A stretch of DNA of 64,000 nt, taken from positions 57,850,081 through 57,914,080 of the forward strand of contig NC_088792.1 in NCBI RefSeq assembly GCF_011386835.1, read 5' to 3'. Position numbers and translations under genes: made by a program. The first letter of the stretch is position 1; each line of letters starts with the position of its first letter. Shown here one piece after another: positions 22,857 to 34,812 of the stretch. Under the pieces are notes generated by a model. It ran no database searches. It saw nothing but the letters and a program-made list of their open reading frames with translations, and was not told the origin of the DNA. The stretch is from Chrysemys picta bellii (taxonomy: Eukaryota > Chordata > Testudines > Emydidae).

Positions 22857-23255
22857 TTCCAGTGGTTAGGAGGAAGCAAGGATGGTTGGGTTTTATCACT
22901 GACTCGGTCATCAGCCAGCTGTGTGACCATGGCCAACTCACTTTTCCTCTCTTTGTTTCTGTTTCACTGGCTGTGTTTTACGGGGATAATTATATTTACA
23001 CACCTTTGCGAGCTGCTTTGAGATCAGGGCCGCCAAGAGCGGGTTCGGGCCCTGGTGAGAAAAAATTTTCGGGCCCCCCAGCAAGGGCGGACCGGCTAAA
23101 CAGGGCCGACAAGGGGTGGGGGGAGCCAGGCCCCGGGCCCCCTTCAGGACTGCCATGCCCCGGTAATTTGTACCTGCTTTCCCACCCCCACCCCTCCTCA
23201 TACACCCTGTTTGAGATATATGGAAGAAAATTATGTAAGTATTAAATGATTTGAT
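22857..23255 (+). repeat. MIR-type SINE split by a hAT-type element
   Basis: The first part shows ctgactcggtcatcagccagctgtgtgaccatggccaactc and a ctcactttt... stretch. After the hAT-type insertion the MIR 3' end resumes at 23218 (atatggaagaaaattatgtaagtatt). This matches MIR '...ctgtgtgaccttgggcaag...' and '...agtgctatataagtatta'. The two halves join cleanly once the insertion and one duplication copy are removed. Confidence 0.75.
23025..23209. mobile_element. hAT-type non-autonomous element inside the MIR (185 bp)
   Basis: A perfect 8-bp duplication, tttgagat, lies at 23017-23024 and 23210-23217. The left end begins cagggccgccaagagc; the right end is eroded (caccctg). The interior is GC-rich with agccaggccccgggcccc. 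The insertion sits in the 3' end of the MIR, so it is younger than that SINE. Confidence 0.85.
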
Positions 23256-23899
23256 TATACTTGCCGATTTACTTTATTTCCTTTGGCATCCATAATCATG
23301 GTATGTCTGAGCAGAGCCCTAAGGCTTTGTTTTACGGGTAAGTATCATGGGGAATATTCCCATGAGATAAATTTCTGGTTAAAAAAACAAAATAAATGTC
23401 TTTCATCATATCTGGCACACTTGAGTTACTGAACTGTGTACAATACTATATCAGTTCAAACTCGGTCATTAATCAACAATGAAGAAATTAAGGGGATTTT
23501 TTTCAAAAATTCCAAAACACTTAATTTGATTCCTGTATTTCTTTTAGTCAAAGATGCATGATCTCCCCACATCTTCCTTCTCTCTGCTCAAAATCTCACT
23601 GCTAAAGTTATTTTTCTTTCCAACTGCTTTCTAACCACAAAACACCACCTCCTTGAATCATTTCACTAGCTTCCTGTTTTTTACCACATCAGGCTCCTTT
23701 CACCCAGTTGCATGGCTCTGCATAAGTTCTCTCTGCCTATTCTTGTACTTTTGTCATCCCCTACCTTCCCTCCTTTGTGCATTTACAGCAAGACAACACA
23801 ATATGGCCAGTGCTAGCCAATGCAAACAAATAATAGACGAGGTGACATTAACAACATTCCTCCAACCCACCTTGGAGATAGGAATTACAGTAGACCTGG
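23256..23899. other. Unassigned; possible LINE trace at 23655-23700
   Basis: cctccttgaatcatttcactagcttcctg faintly resembles LINE reverse-transcriptase wording for 'L-H-W-L-P'. The frame is short and the match weak. Nothing else. Confidence 0.25.
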
Positions 23900-24054
23900 G
23901 GTCAGATAGGGTTGTACTCAAGGCTACTCCAGGCTGATGTCCATGCCACAATGGTTACACTGCTATTTTTAGCATGCTTATATGAGCAGAGCTAGCATGT
24001 GTCTGTCTATCCAGGTTAGAAAGCACACTCCCAGCTGCTGTGTAGATGTACCCT
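23900..24054. mobile_element. MITE remnant, right end only
   Basis: The right edge tgtgtagatgtaccct is like the agggtatgtctaca terminus of the family at 3429-3600, and the neighbouring text (gctagcatgtgtctgtctatccaggtt) fits a related turtle MITE. The left end was not found. Confidence 0.35.
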
Positions 24055-25754
24055 GTCTATCTGAGGGAAAGCAAACTCCAGAGCTGAAGTTCAGTTGGGG
24101 AGAATGCCCTGCCTGACTCCATTCCGTAACATACAAATCTTGGGACTGCCAAACCAAACTTCCCAGGCATCTCCAAAGTGAGGCATTGAAGAAAAAACAG
24201 TTGGTCTCTGCAATCCGCAGGATACGCACATACTACTCAATCATTGCTCTTTAGAAATGGAACCATCACTTAAGAGGATACTATTTGAAAGAGTAATTAA
24301 AACAGGATGGACAAGCAATTTAAAAGCAACATCAATTAAATACAAACAAATTGATTTGTCAGTTTAGGTCCGATTCTTAATGTTCAGATACACCTGGCCA
24401 AATTCAGATATTGGACTCCACTGACAAAAATGGAACTTCACTGGCTTTCACCAGGACTAAATTTGATCATGGCAGTCCTTAGTGTACCCTGCTGCATGTG
24501 GGAATAGCACAGATGTCTTTGAGAACTGCAAGCTCTTAATACAGTTTCTTATATCGACAATTAAATATTTGGAGGAGATTTTGTGCATCTACTATATCAT
24601 CAGATTGGTTGGTTTTTTTTCTATTGAGTGTTCTCTTCCTCCTGTACAGGAGTTATATACAAAATAATTGCAAAAATGCCGTTTTATTTTTTAAATCATA
24701 GCTTTTGTTTGCACCCTATCTATAAAGCCTTCCTTAGCTTTAGCTGACTAATTTAGCCTCTTTAACCTTTGGTTTGGCTCAGTTTGATAACTTTACATCA
24801 TGAGGACAACATCAAGGAAATTAAGTTATTTTGTTATTTCATTTATATAATTGGATTTGTCTGAACTACATCTGAACCTTAATCCAAACCTGAAGTAATA
24901 AATGTTTGCAGATTTAGCAGGAGAAAAAATGGTTTCTGGATTTGAGACTAAATAATTTGTGCCAGGACTATAGGACAAAATGGACTGCTGGAAAAGAAAA
25001 GGCCATTGACTTAATGGGAGTGTCACAGTGATTTCCCTGCATATTTAGAGGGAAGGGCTTCAACCACAAAAGGTTCAAACGCTGCCCCATAACATCCTGC
25101 CTAGCAAATGAACTTGAACTCTTACTGTGCTGCCCATAGTACAAATTGGGGTGACATTGTCAACAGCCTCACAATAAGCAAGGCTTGTAGCATGCAGTTA
25201 TCTTCTTGGTAGTTCCATGCTAGAATCTGTCATTAGCGCAACACCTGTGATGGCAGACTCTTGCTACTGAGACCAGACCACAGTTCTGCAGCTCATGGGC
25301 TACCAGAGCTGTTTGCTCTCAACCCACAGCCCTTTCCAGGTTTAAAGAGGAGAGGCACCTGCCAGTTTTCCCCATGCTCTAGTGCTGCTTTCTTTTTCTC
25401 TCTTTCCATACTCCTGAAAGAACAAACCCTCCACCTTACTCCCTGGCTCTAAAATGAAAAATAAAAATCCCCAGTAGGTTTCAAACCCAGAATATATGGA
25501 TTTAGCACATACTTCCGGGCTGCCTGCTGCTGCAGCTTCTTCACTGAGGATACATGGAGGGGCAGCAAGTTTGGTGTGCACAGAAGCAGGGTGGGAGTGG
25601 AAGTACAGGCTGGCAGACTGGCTTTAGTGTTTACATGAGAGTTCTGGGCTAGAAGCAAACAGCCCATTTCACTAGCAGTAGTGACCACTGTAATTACTTC
25701 CATTCTTGAATTCACTGGGTTATGAGAGAGAAGGATAACAAGACCCTTCAAGGT
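24055..25754. other. Unassigned AT-rich DNA
   Basis: Nothing supportable except a weak copy of the palindromic motif group near 24365-24470. A ggtttgaaacc-like B-box word on the minus strand at about 25471 lacks an A box at the right distance. Confidence 0.4.
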
Positions 25755-25781
25755 AGGGGTGTGTGTGTGTGTGTGTGTGTT
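25755..25781 (+). repeat. (gt)n microsatellite
   Basis: About eleven uninterrupted gt units follow gggg. Confidence 0.95.
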
Positions 25782-26051
25782 TTGTCTTGGAATGTTTTGT
25801 TACTCCTTCGTTACCAAATCTATTGGCCATTGGTTTTGGAAGTATCTTTGCTTAGAGATGCACTGTGTAATTTTAGTTAACAATTAAATAGTATTGTATG
25901 TAGTACAGTGTCTCCAGCCATGCTGTTAAGTGTTCTCCAAAATTAATTCTCCCCCACCCCTGATATTCTTTCCTTTTTGAGGATAACTCAGCATAAATGC
26001 AACATTGATGTCTACTACATTCTTCTGCCTATAGGGAGAAAAAGAAATTTA

Positions 26052-26248
26052 GGACATAGGTCAGATCATTCATCCAGCTAGTACAGTATCCTATCTCTAA
26101 CAGTGGCAAATATGAACTGTTTCAGAGGAAGGTGCATGAAACCCGGAACTAGGCAGTTATGGAATAGTCTACATTCCATGCAAGTTTCTCACTAACCCCA
26201 TTAATTAGAGGTTGGCTTATATCCCAAAGCATGAAGGCTTATACCCCC
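26052..26248 (-). repeat. CR1-type LINE fragment, antisense
   Basis: The minus strand carries the CR1 tail 'ggatactgtactagctggatgaatgatctgacc'. Beyond it on the plus strand, cagtggcaaatatgaactg and tcagaggaaggtgcatgaaac match the next CR1 segment. Strongly diverged. Confidence 0.6.
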
Positions 26249-28390
26249 TCCAAAATTCTTGGTTTATTTTACATGTCCATGAGAAAACTCAGGATTGGCT
26301 GGAAGTTTTTATTTGCAGACCACACTGCAAAAGACAGTTGAATGGAAAATTTGCTATACTGTATAACAATAGCAGAATAAACTAACAGTTCTTGTTTGTA
26401 TTCCAGCAATCTGTTGATCTATTCTGTGGTCTTGTTTGTCCATTTTGCTTTGTTTTGTTTTTCTGTAGACCTACACTAAACTGATACTAAAGTTGTTCTA
26501 GATGAGTGGTTTGTTTACACGTATTTGTTGGTTTGGTCGTTGCTCTCCAAATCTATAACTTATTTATACTAGTTTACCATCACCTAAATGCAGAATTTGA
26601 ATTTAGGTGATCTAGAGAGAATGCTGTCCTTTTTCCTTAAAATACAGTAGTTGAACGTAAAGTGGACAAATGGACATGAGAATTTGTTTGTTTAAACATG
26701 TATCATTCCAGTTGTACTAACAGAGTGTAAATATGAGCCTTTGCAGCTTCCAATGACCCACAAAATGTGAAACCACATGTGACACTGACTCTGAGACATG
26801 CTCAAAAAAGCTCCATCAGTTCTGAACACTCTTGAACTTTGGAGATGTTTGGATCTGGATTGGATTTAAGATGGACCTGAATGAGAACACAAAATCTGTA
26901 CGATATGACTCCTGGGGGTAGGGGGATTTTGTCTCCAGATATGAACTTCACACCATGGTTTCCTGCCATACAACATGGACACATCACTTCCCAATTCCGC
27001 ATTCCTGCTCTGCCCTTGTCTCTTCCTCCTGTTGTCCCTCATCCTGCTCCCCTTCAACTTTCAGTCCATCACATAAGGGGACCTCTAGAGAACTTTTCAT
27101 AACACTAGGTCTGGCTTTCCCTTAAGTCCATTCTACTCTGCACGTAATGAGGCAGATATGAGGGCAAACTGGTTAGAACACCCATCAGAGCACAGCTTGT
27201 GCTGTGGAAACAGTGCTCCCTCAGAGATAGGGGTGGACATTTTATATTAGTGTTACAGATGAACAAGTGAAACCTCACAGTAAGCGTAGCAGGATGAGAT
27301 GCTACCGTACTTTGTTATATGCAATTCAATGTCCAGTTTGGTGAATAGTTTTCCTAGCTGCTTCCCGTTATGCTGCTAAAGTGGAATATGGGCCCTTAAG
27401 GCCTTTTGAGTCTAGTTATATTGTTCTTTAGTATAGAAAAAAATAAACTTCCAATGTTTTGTGTCTCCACACACATGCACACAATTGGCATTCTGTAGGG
27501 ACAGAGAGAACATTGTTCATCTATTGTAAATTAATATAGACTAAATGAATGGAATTTAATGCTGGATTTTCATGAAGCAAAACGACCGAATAGCTGCCTT
27601 TCTAACAAATATTGTGGCAATAAGTGAGAAAGCATCTAGTGCCTTTCCCACAGATTTCCCACAAGGAATTGGGGAAATGAAGTGGAGATGATTTATTGCT
27701 CTTTGTTGTATTCAAAGCATAATCTTGGGAGGGGGGGCGGGTGGGGGAGTTGTCAATTGCTCAAAATGTTGAGTGAGCCAATATTTTAGAGATAGTTAAC
27801 TCAATACAAACATTCCACAAACAGTTGATTAAATGAAAAGCAACACTAAATAACACACTATCTATAGTACATATTTCATTCTTTGTGCAGACCTGGCCTG
27901 AGGCGCTTTTTTTAAAAAGCACCAGATGTTTCTTTGAGAAATGTATTTGCCTTTGTGTGATGACAGATGCTCTTTGAAATCGCAAAGTATGTAATAGCAG
28001 AGTTTGCCATTTGAAATCAGGAAATTCAATTTGTTTTCTCAGAGGCATGACTGAAGGGCAAAATTTAGCAAGAATTGCTATATAAACTAATGCCTTTTAA
28101 TTTTCTATACTAGACCTGCTACTCTGACCCTCATCTCCAATGCAGTTCCCAGACACAAATGGGAAAATCAATTTCCAAATGCAAAAGGCCACTGCCAATG
28201 GGAACTTTCCTCTGTTCCTGCCTCATATGTTGTTTTTTTCTTAAATGTAAGTTTATCTTTCATATTAGTCACTTCACATGTCCTGGTTGAGCTAGTCTTT
28301 TTTTATAAGCCTATCACACTGCTCATGGGAAGAAAATACACTCACCATGAGGCAATCTAATTTGACAAACCTACTACATTAAATATACTC
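26249..28390. other. Unassigned AT-rich DNA
   Basis: No bounded repeats or exons. A G-run (27729-27749) is the only compositional feature. Short open frames lack any family signal. Confidence 0.4.
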
Positions 28391-28408
28391 TTAATATCTT
28401 TAGAGTAG

Positions 28409-28616
28409 CAGCCGTGTTAGTCTGTATCCGCAAAAAGAACAGGAGTACTTGTGGCACCTTAGAGACTAACAAATTTATTAGAGCATAAGCTTTCGTGGAC
28501 TACAGCCCACTACATATATGCATATATGCATCCGAAGAAGTGGGCTGTAGTCCACGAAAGCTTATGCTCTAATAAATTTGTTAGTCTCTAAGGTGCCACA
28601 AGTACTCCTGTTCTTT
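28409..28616. mobile_element. Perfect inverted-duplication insertion of the foldback family
   Basis: Flanked by an 18-bp direct repeat (28391-28408, 28617-28634). The left side starts cagccgtgttagtctgtatcc. Arms 28432-28511 and 28539-28618 are exact inverse complements over 80 bases, with a 27-base loop of atatgcat words; the last two arm bases run into the right flanking repeat. The arm matches the fragment at 21240-21332. The typical element carries one arm, so this copy looks like an inversion-duplication made during insertion. Non-coding. Confidence 0.85.
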
Positions 28617-28634
28617 TTAATATCTTTAGAGTAG

Positions 28635-31129
28635 TGACTTAAGTCACTGTACAGCTGACGACAATATCAAATAAAGGGTATTTGCCTAACTCAAACAGAA
28701 TGGATTGGTCTTAAATTTTCCAATCAATCAATCACCATTAGGCTGAGCTCAATATGTGAAGTTATAGTTGCCTCTGCCCAGTTAAAGTGCATGAGAAAGT
28801 GATGAGTGATCAGAAATGGGGGTTTTGATTGGGGGGTTGAGGTAGCACTGTGCCAAACTTCTTCCATCAAACAAGGCAAAAATAGCCATGTTTCAGCTTC
28901 TGTTATAACTCCAAAACTTGTACCAACTTCATGGCAAAGCTTGTTGAGGTTCAAAAACTGGCAGATTTTCATGCAAACTGGGCTAATTAGTGGTTTGGGG
29001 TGGAAACCATGTAAAACTCAGTGGCTTTGTCAGAAGCCTAAGTATAATTCTAGGGGTATGAGCCCTTGAGATGGGAAACCAGAGTTTTGAAAACTAATAT
29101 ACTCTAGAGATGGTAGATATGTCTGAATGTGCAGGATGTAATCTGCTTCTTATTGAATCAATGGAGTTGATTCAGCTGATAGCCATTAACAGATAAATCT
29201 ACAGGTTTTCAGTGAATATATGAAGGTTCTATTTGAATCTAGTGAAGGCCTTCGTGTTCAGAGTTTGTTTGGAATCAGCACTGAACAAATCTGATCCTTA
29301 TCTGAAATTTTATCCAAACTTATCTAACCCACTTTTGTTTGGAAATTGCTTTCTTGCAAGATCTCTGGCACCTCCTTGTCCTACATAGAAATATCGTGAG
29401 AAAAGCATTTCCTGTAGTATTTCAGCATGTATCCTTCTAGATTGGCAGAAAAAAGTTAGTGCTGAGGGATACACTCATTTAGAACTAGGTTTGTTTTTTT
29501 CCTGAACTTCTAAACTATTTTTTTAAAGGGTTGAAAAGGTTGGGCAAAGTTCCAGCCCAGTTCTTTCTATATTCATAACAATTTACAATGTTTAGACCAA
29601 GAACTCAAAGTCTTGGATTTTTCTGTCAGTTTGAATGGACATAGACAAAAAACTGCTAACCCACTTATACCAGTATGAATAGCAATGGACATATCCCTGC
29701 TTTACATTGTCGTGAGGGGAAACTCTGGCCCAGTCAGCACAAATACAAAAGGCATCATTCTAATCTCACACCTGTAGATTGGGACCAACTGCTATTAAGT
29801 CAATTGAGTTTACATCAATGCAAAACTAGTAAAAAGGAGTTAGTAGTCAGGCCCAGGGAGACTGTATTACCCCACAATGGTGCTCATTGTGCTGGTAGTT
29901 CCTCAACACAATTTCCCAATGTTTCTTCTGATGCTTAAAAGTAAGTAATTTTCAGTAAGTATGCAGAAACATAATGGCCATTACTGACAGAGCATACATC
30001 TAGCTAGATTGTTTTAGGAAGAGGTTATATTTTCTTAGCTCTACATAAATAGTATACATAGAGAACCTCTTGCTGTCACTGCTGAATTCTGTGCAAACTT
30101 CATACCTGCATTACTTCCATTAAGACATCACTGTTCAAACTTTATTTTTACATTACTAGTAGTATTCATAAAACTTTCATTCCCTTCACCACTTAGAAAT
30201 TATCCATTCTACAATTTTAAGTGGCCTGTTGACTACTGACACCTTCCATGGTTTAAAAAAAAAATTGGAGATATGTCAGGATTTTTTTTCCACCTCCACA
30301 CCCAGACACACCCCTTCATTTGTGGCTTTTGATCACGAGGCCTCTTCTCTCATCATGTGAGAATTTATTCCCTGTGTCTAGAAGTTCTGTGCCAAATCAC
30401 CACCTTTTGTCTTCCTTCATTTCAAAACACACCTTCTCCCAAAGGACAGAGGCAAATCCATCCAAAATGATGAAACATTCTTTTACCGTGGTTTAAAAGT
30501 GGCACTAAGTCATTGGAAAGACTACTTTAGAAATATTTACTGAGTCTCCACCATGGGTATCTTCTTAAGAGTGACCTGCTGGAAGACTGGATGGAAAATG
30601 TTAGCTTTGTTGATAAATTTTTGCAGGATTGGAGTCTTAGTCACCTCTTTTGTTTTCCAAGTGTACTGAGTTCCCTTCATTTTTCTCTGAGAAACACTAA
30701 ATGCAAAAAAGAAGGTCAGATACCTAACTTTCTACTTCTCAGGTTAGGCCTCAATTCAGCAACGTACTTAATGTGCCCAATTTTAAGCACCTGGGATGCA
30801 ATTTTCAAAGGTACATTGGGGAATTAGGTACCTAATTCCCACTAATTTCTAATATTAGCTGGGTGCTAATTCTTCTTTGTGTCTGAGAATTTCCCCTGTG
30901 AATATTCCCATTGAAGTCTATAAGTGAAATCTTGACCCCATTTGAATCTGTGGGAGATCTGCCATTGACTTTGCCTGTTCGAATACCTTGCTGAACTGGG
31001 ACCTGTATGAAGCCCCCACCGCACTCCCAGGCCTTTAGATCATCCTGACACCAAGACAGACCTCTGCAAATAGCTGACTTTTCTAGTTTGCTGACCAAAC
31101 TGAAAATATTTTTTTTTACATTGTTTCAG
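28635..31129. other. Mostly unassigned; palindromic repeats near 30745-30975
   Basis: Around 30745-30800 (cagcaacgtacttaatgtgcc), 30810-30895 (attttcaaaggtacattggggaatt, with gaattaggtacctaattc) and 30895-30975 (cccattgaagtctataag) there are members of small foldback repeat families also seen at 34043, 39755 and 63046. Elsewhere nothing. Confidence 0.4.
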
Positions 31130-31330
31130 ATCAACTCAAAACAAATTTTATTTTAATCTTTCTGTGAACCCAAAAAAGTTGAAAATTTGTTTTAGGGTTT
31201 TAAACATTTGGGGTTTTAAACCTCATTTGAGGTTTTAAACATTTGTTTAACTGAAATTTTGTTTTAAATTGAAACACTGGTTTAGAAAATGTTCCAAAAG
31301 ATGAGGGTGGTTTCGTTTTTTCTCTGAATC
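31130..31330. repeat. Degenerate T/A-rich repeat (ttttaaac words)
   Basis: ggttttaaac occurs in a 20-30-base rhythm (31192-31245), in a zone of aaattttgttttaaatt words. It could be an old simple tandem repeat. Confidence 0.45.
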
Positions 31331-32086
31331 TTTTTCTCAGTCAAAACAATTCAGAGAATTCAACACAAATATGCAAAATGTTTCGGTCCCAAATCTGCAT
31401 TTATCACCAACAAAAAAATTTCTTCTGAAAAACTTCACCATTCTCTTCACCCAGGCCTCATGTCTTCAGACTGCCAGGCCAGCTTCTATAACTTTTTTTT
31501 ATATATATATACGTGGAGCTTTCAAACTGTCTGGTATCTGTTTTTTAGTCTTTTGATACTATGTTTAAAAAAAATCTATTTACTCGCAGTAGCCATCATG
31601 TAGATGACTATGAAGCGTCAGCATAGAACAGATATGCATAAAATTGTTGCCAAATGCTCTTAGTATCTTTTTAAAAAGATAAACACAAACTGTACATAGT
31701 ATGACTTCTCAACATGACTTTAATTACATACTTAACAAACATCAAATAATACAGTGCAATGGATTCTTTTAAAATTCTAAGTTCCTTTCAATGCCAGGTA
31801 TAGAGGATTCATAGGGAGTGGGTGGTCTAAGCTAATTGTCTTTTGTCCTGCCTAATGTCTTGAAATGTGAATAGATCTGGGTTTCGCAACTGAGTCAGTG
31901 CGACTATGATCTATTATCAAATAATTCACAAGGCAAATTGAGGGTGATGGTGGGATGTAACATGAATGAACATATTTTTGTGCAAGGCTGACTAATGAAA
32001 CTAGAGACTACTTATAGTGAGTGCTACACATATTGCTCTTGGGGTGGTCAGAACAGGAAATGCTTTGGGCTACATTCTGCAAAAAT
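31331..32086. other. Unassigned AT-rich DNA
   Basis: A short (at)n at 31500-31510. No gene or dispersed repeat recognised. Confidence 0.4.
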
Positions 32087-32146
32087 AGCCCTTTTGAAAC
32101 ACAGCATGGCAAAGACAGGCATGCCATGCTGTGTTTCAAAAGGGCT
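32087..32146. repeat. Perfect 25-bp hairpin
   Basis: Arms 32087-32111 (agcccttttgaaacacagca...) and 32122-32146 are exact inverse complements with a 10-base loop. There is no pairing beyond the arms. It is not part of any transposon I recognise. It could be a tiny foldback or an RNA hairpin; no promoter is seen. Confidence 0.9.
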
Positions 32147-34042
32147 GAAAGGATTATATTAAATGACTGTTATAGATGACTTGGTGGGCCGGTCCTGATT
32201 CCACCTGCTACTTCCGTTGATGTCCTAATTTGTGGAGCATGACATGAGATATTTAACTGAATGGCAGACTCCTTCAGTAGGTACTCAGAGGGTGTCATAT
32301 AGTCTTCTCAATAGTTCACTGTTGTACAGCATTATGCAAAAATTTAAGAATGCCAGGTTGGTCTCAGCTGGTGGTGATTTTTATTTTGTCACATTTATTA
32401 GGGCTTATGGACCAATTGGCTTTGTGTTTGGGTTGGTTTTTTTTTATGTTAAAGGTTTTGGGATTTAAAGTAAATGAAAATTGCAATTCTACCAAATTCA
32501 ACGGAGTGTCTTGATTTTCATCACGTATTTAGAAAATCAGGCCCTCAGTACTCTTCAGTCATGAAAGGAGAATCCGTTCTGACAAAATCTGGGAAAGCAT
32601 TGGCATTCAAATAAACGTCTAGATCCAAATTAAACAGTTATTGTAACTTTCTTAGGACCACTACTGCCAGTTTATTCAACAGCAATTTTTTTATATTATC
32701 ATTCAAATGTTTGGGAAGACATTGAAAATTAAAAATCAAATTGGAGTATTTTGCTACCTCTTCTTCTAGAGATCTTGTGTCTGGGAATGTCGGACTCAAA
32801 ACTAGATAGTTGTTCATCATTTTATTGTTTTCCATTCTCCTCTGAGGAGTTTCTTTTCAGGCCATCCTTGGGGAAACCTGGTGTGGGATAGAAATTAGCT
32901 GGACTGTAGACAAATTGGAATGTTAATCTTCATGGAGGCCTTTTCAGTGCAATTTCCCAATACTTCTGTCATTCCAGAGTCAACATATGCAGGTGCTGTT
33001 GAGCAACAGAACAGTAGTAGCTTATAAACAAAAAAAAGGTACACTCTAGATCTAAGAATTTTGCTATCAGCAGATCAGAATCAGTGCTTTCAGTTAGCAG
33101 TCCACAAGTCAGGCAGAGAAAATTCATAGCAAATGTTCTTTTTAAAGGCTTAAATCTCTGGAAGTAACTGTCTTTTGGACATATGATTCCAAAAGATAAA
33201 CATTAGCTGTTTTTTTTCAAGTAATTTGTTTGAATAAGGGTACAAGAGTATAATTTCTCCAGACATTCCTCATCTGTTCTTACATTTGGATGCACTATTT
33301 CTAGACTAAAGGGGAAAGTAACTCTTATTGACAAAACATGGAATCTTGTTTAGTCAGAACTGTACAAATTGATCAGGGAGCCATTGCAAAAGAATCTACT
33401 TATAACCTTTGTTGCCAGCATTAACCAAGCCTATTATCAGGCATGAATCCCAAAACGTTACATTTCTCAGTTGTTCTGAAGGAGGCTATCAAGTACTCAG
33501 AAAGAAGACATGTTTTCAGTAGCCTCTCCAGTTCCGATGGTGCACAGGACTTAGTTTATGAAACTGGTAACGGAGCATGGAGTCTTATCGTTGGGCTATA
33601 GATCTGAATGCAGTGCAGATTAATAGAGAGACACAGTTTCTACCATCTGATAAATGGACTATGTGAAATGATTTATTGGTGGCCTAAGTGTGCAGAACCT
33701 AGAAACCACCAGCAGTTGATCGAGAACTCTTGCTGGCAAGTCTCATCAGAAGCACCACAAACTGAAAAAGCAGGAAGATCTACTCTCCCCTGTATAGCTG
33801 AGATGAACGAGGGACAGAGAGGGGATATGGCTGGAGCACACTGTGCTTAGGGCTATTCTCCACTTCCCAGAGGGATCCATGAGAAGCAGAATGTAGGTTA
33901 GAGTAGAGTACCTCTAACTGACATCGAGGATCAGGTAGATTCTAGCTGCCCCAAAACTGGCTTAAAGCCATCATTAATCCCCACCCCAGGCCCATTCAGG
34001 CACCAAGCCTAAGAACTGAATAAGCTATAACTGAGTGCTATG
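32147..34042. other. Unassigned AT-rich DNA
   Basis: No recognisable exon or repeat. Overlapping short frames (for example at 33608-33850) show no family motif. Confidence 0.4.
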
Positions 34043-34238
34043 GCCCAGATTTTGTAAAGGTGTTTAGCCACTGTGGTGTTCAGTGTCACGACACCTAACT
34101 CTCATTTTCAAAAGGAATTTGGGCACTTAGGAGTCTAAATCCCAAATTCCTTCTGAAAATGAGACTTAGGCTCCTAAATCAGTTAGGTCTTGTGACACTG
34201 AGTACAGCAGTGCCTAAACACCTTTAAAAATCTGGGCT
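34043..34238. repeat. Long imperfect palindrome (gcccagattttgtaaagg family)
   Basis: Left 34043-34125 (gcccagattttgtaaaggtg ... tcattttcaaaaggaatttggg) pairs with the right edge (ccaaattccttctgaaaatgaga ... cacctttaaaaatctgggc). An extra segment around 34168-34182 is unpaired. The centre is ggcacttaggagtctaaatccc. Same wording as 30810-30895. Confidence 0.8.
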
Positions 34239-34500
34239 TGTGCATTTAATAACTTTGTAATTGACCATACCAGGCTTTCTTACGGTAGTTTTTAATTTCT
34301 CAGGTATCATTGTGATGCTGATAGCTTGAAGTCGTAAAAGATCAGTCATTTTTGGCAAGAGGAGTTAATGGCTGAGCTCTCAGTATTACAGTCCAGCAAA
34401 CTATTTTCAGTTTCCCAAATAGAGGCTTGATCCTGCAGCCCTTACTCTTATGAGTAAGCCTTATCTGTATGACAGTGGGTTGTAGGATCAAACTCTAGCA

Positions 34501-34804
34501 CAATGTTTCTCAAACTGGGGTCACTGCTCGTGTAGGGAAAGCCCCTGGCGGGCCAGACTGGTTTGTTTACCTGCCCTGTCCCACTGGCCGAGATTCGCTG
34601 CTCCGGGCCAATGGGAGCTGCTGGAAGTGGCGCAGGCCGAGGGACGTACTGGCTGCTGCTTCCAGCAGCTCCCATTGGCCTGCAGCGGCGAACCGTGGCC
34701 AGTGGGAGCTGTGATCAGCCAGACCTGCGGACAGAGCAGGTAAACAAACCGGCCTGGCCCACCAGGGGCTTTCCCTACTGGCGACCCCAGTTTGAGAAAC
34801 ACTG
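34501..34804. mobile_element. hAT-type non-autonomous element (304 bp)
   Basis: Ends caatgtttctcaaactgggg and the inverse of cagtgtttctcaaactgggg. A perfect 8-bp duplication, ctctagca, lies at 34493-34500 and 34805-34812. The core shares the agctcccattggcc hairpin and the ggtttgtttacctgc word with 592-924 and 46742-47047. Non-coding. Confidence 0.92.
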
Positions 34805-34812
34805 CTCTAGCA

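Noticed and set aside
23655..23937. 94-codon frame as LINE reverse transcriptase
   Set aside because: Only one weak phrase resembles LINE wording. No second motif supports it.
32087..32146. Confident microRNA call
   Set aside because: The stem is perfect and only 25 bp with no flanking pairing. Perfect pairing is more like a young foldback than a typical precursor.
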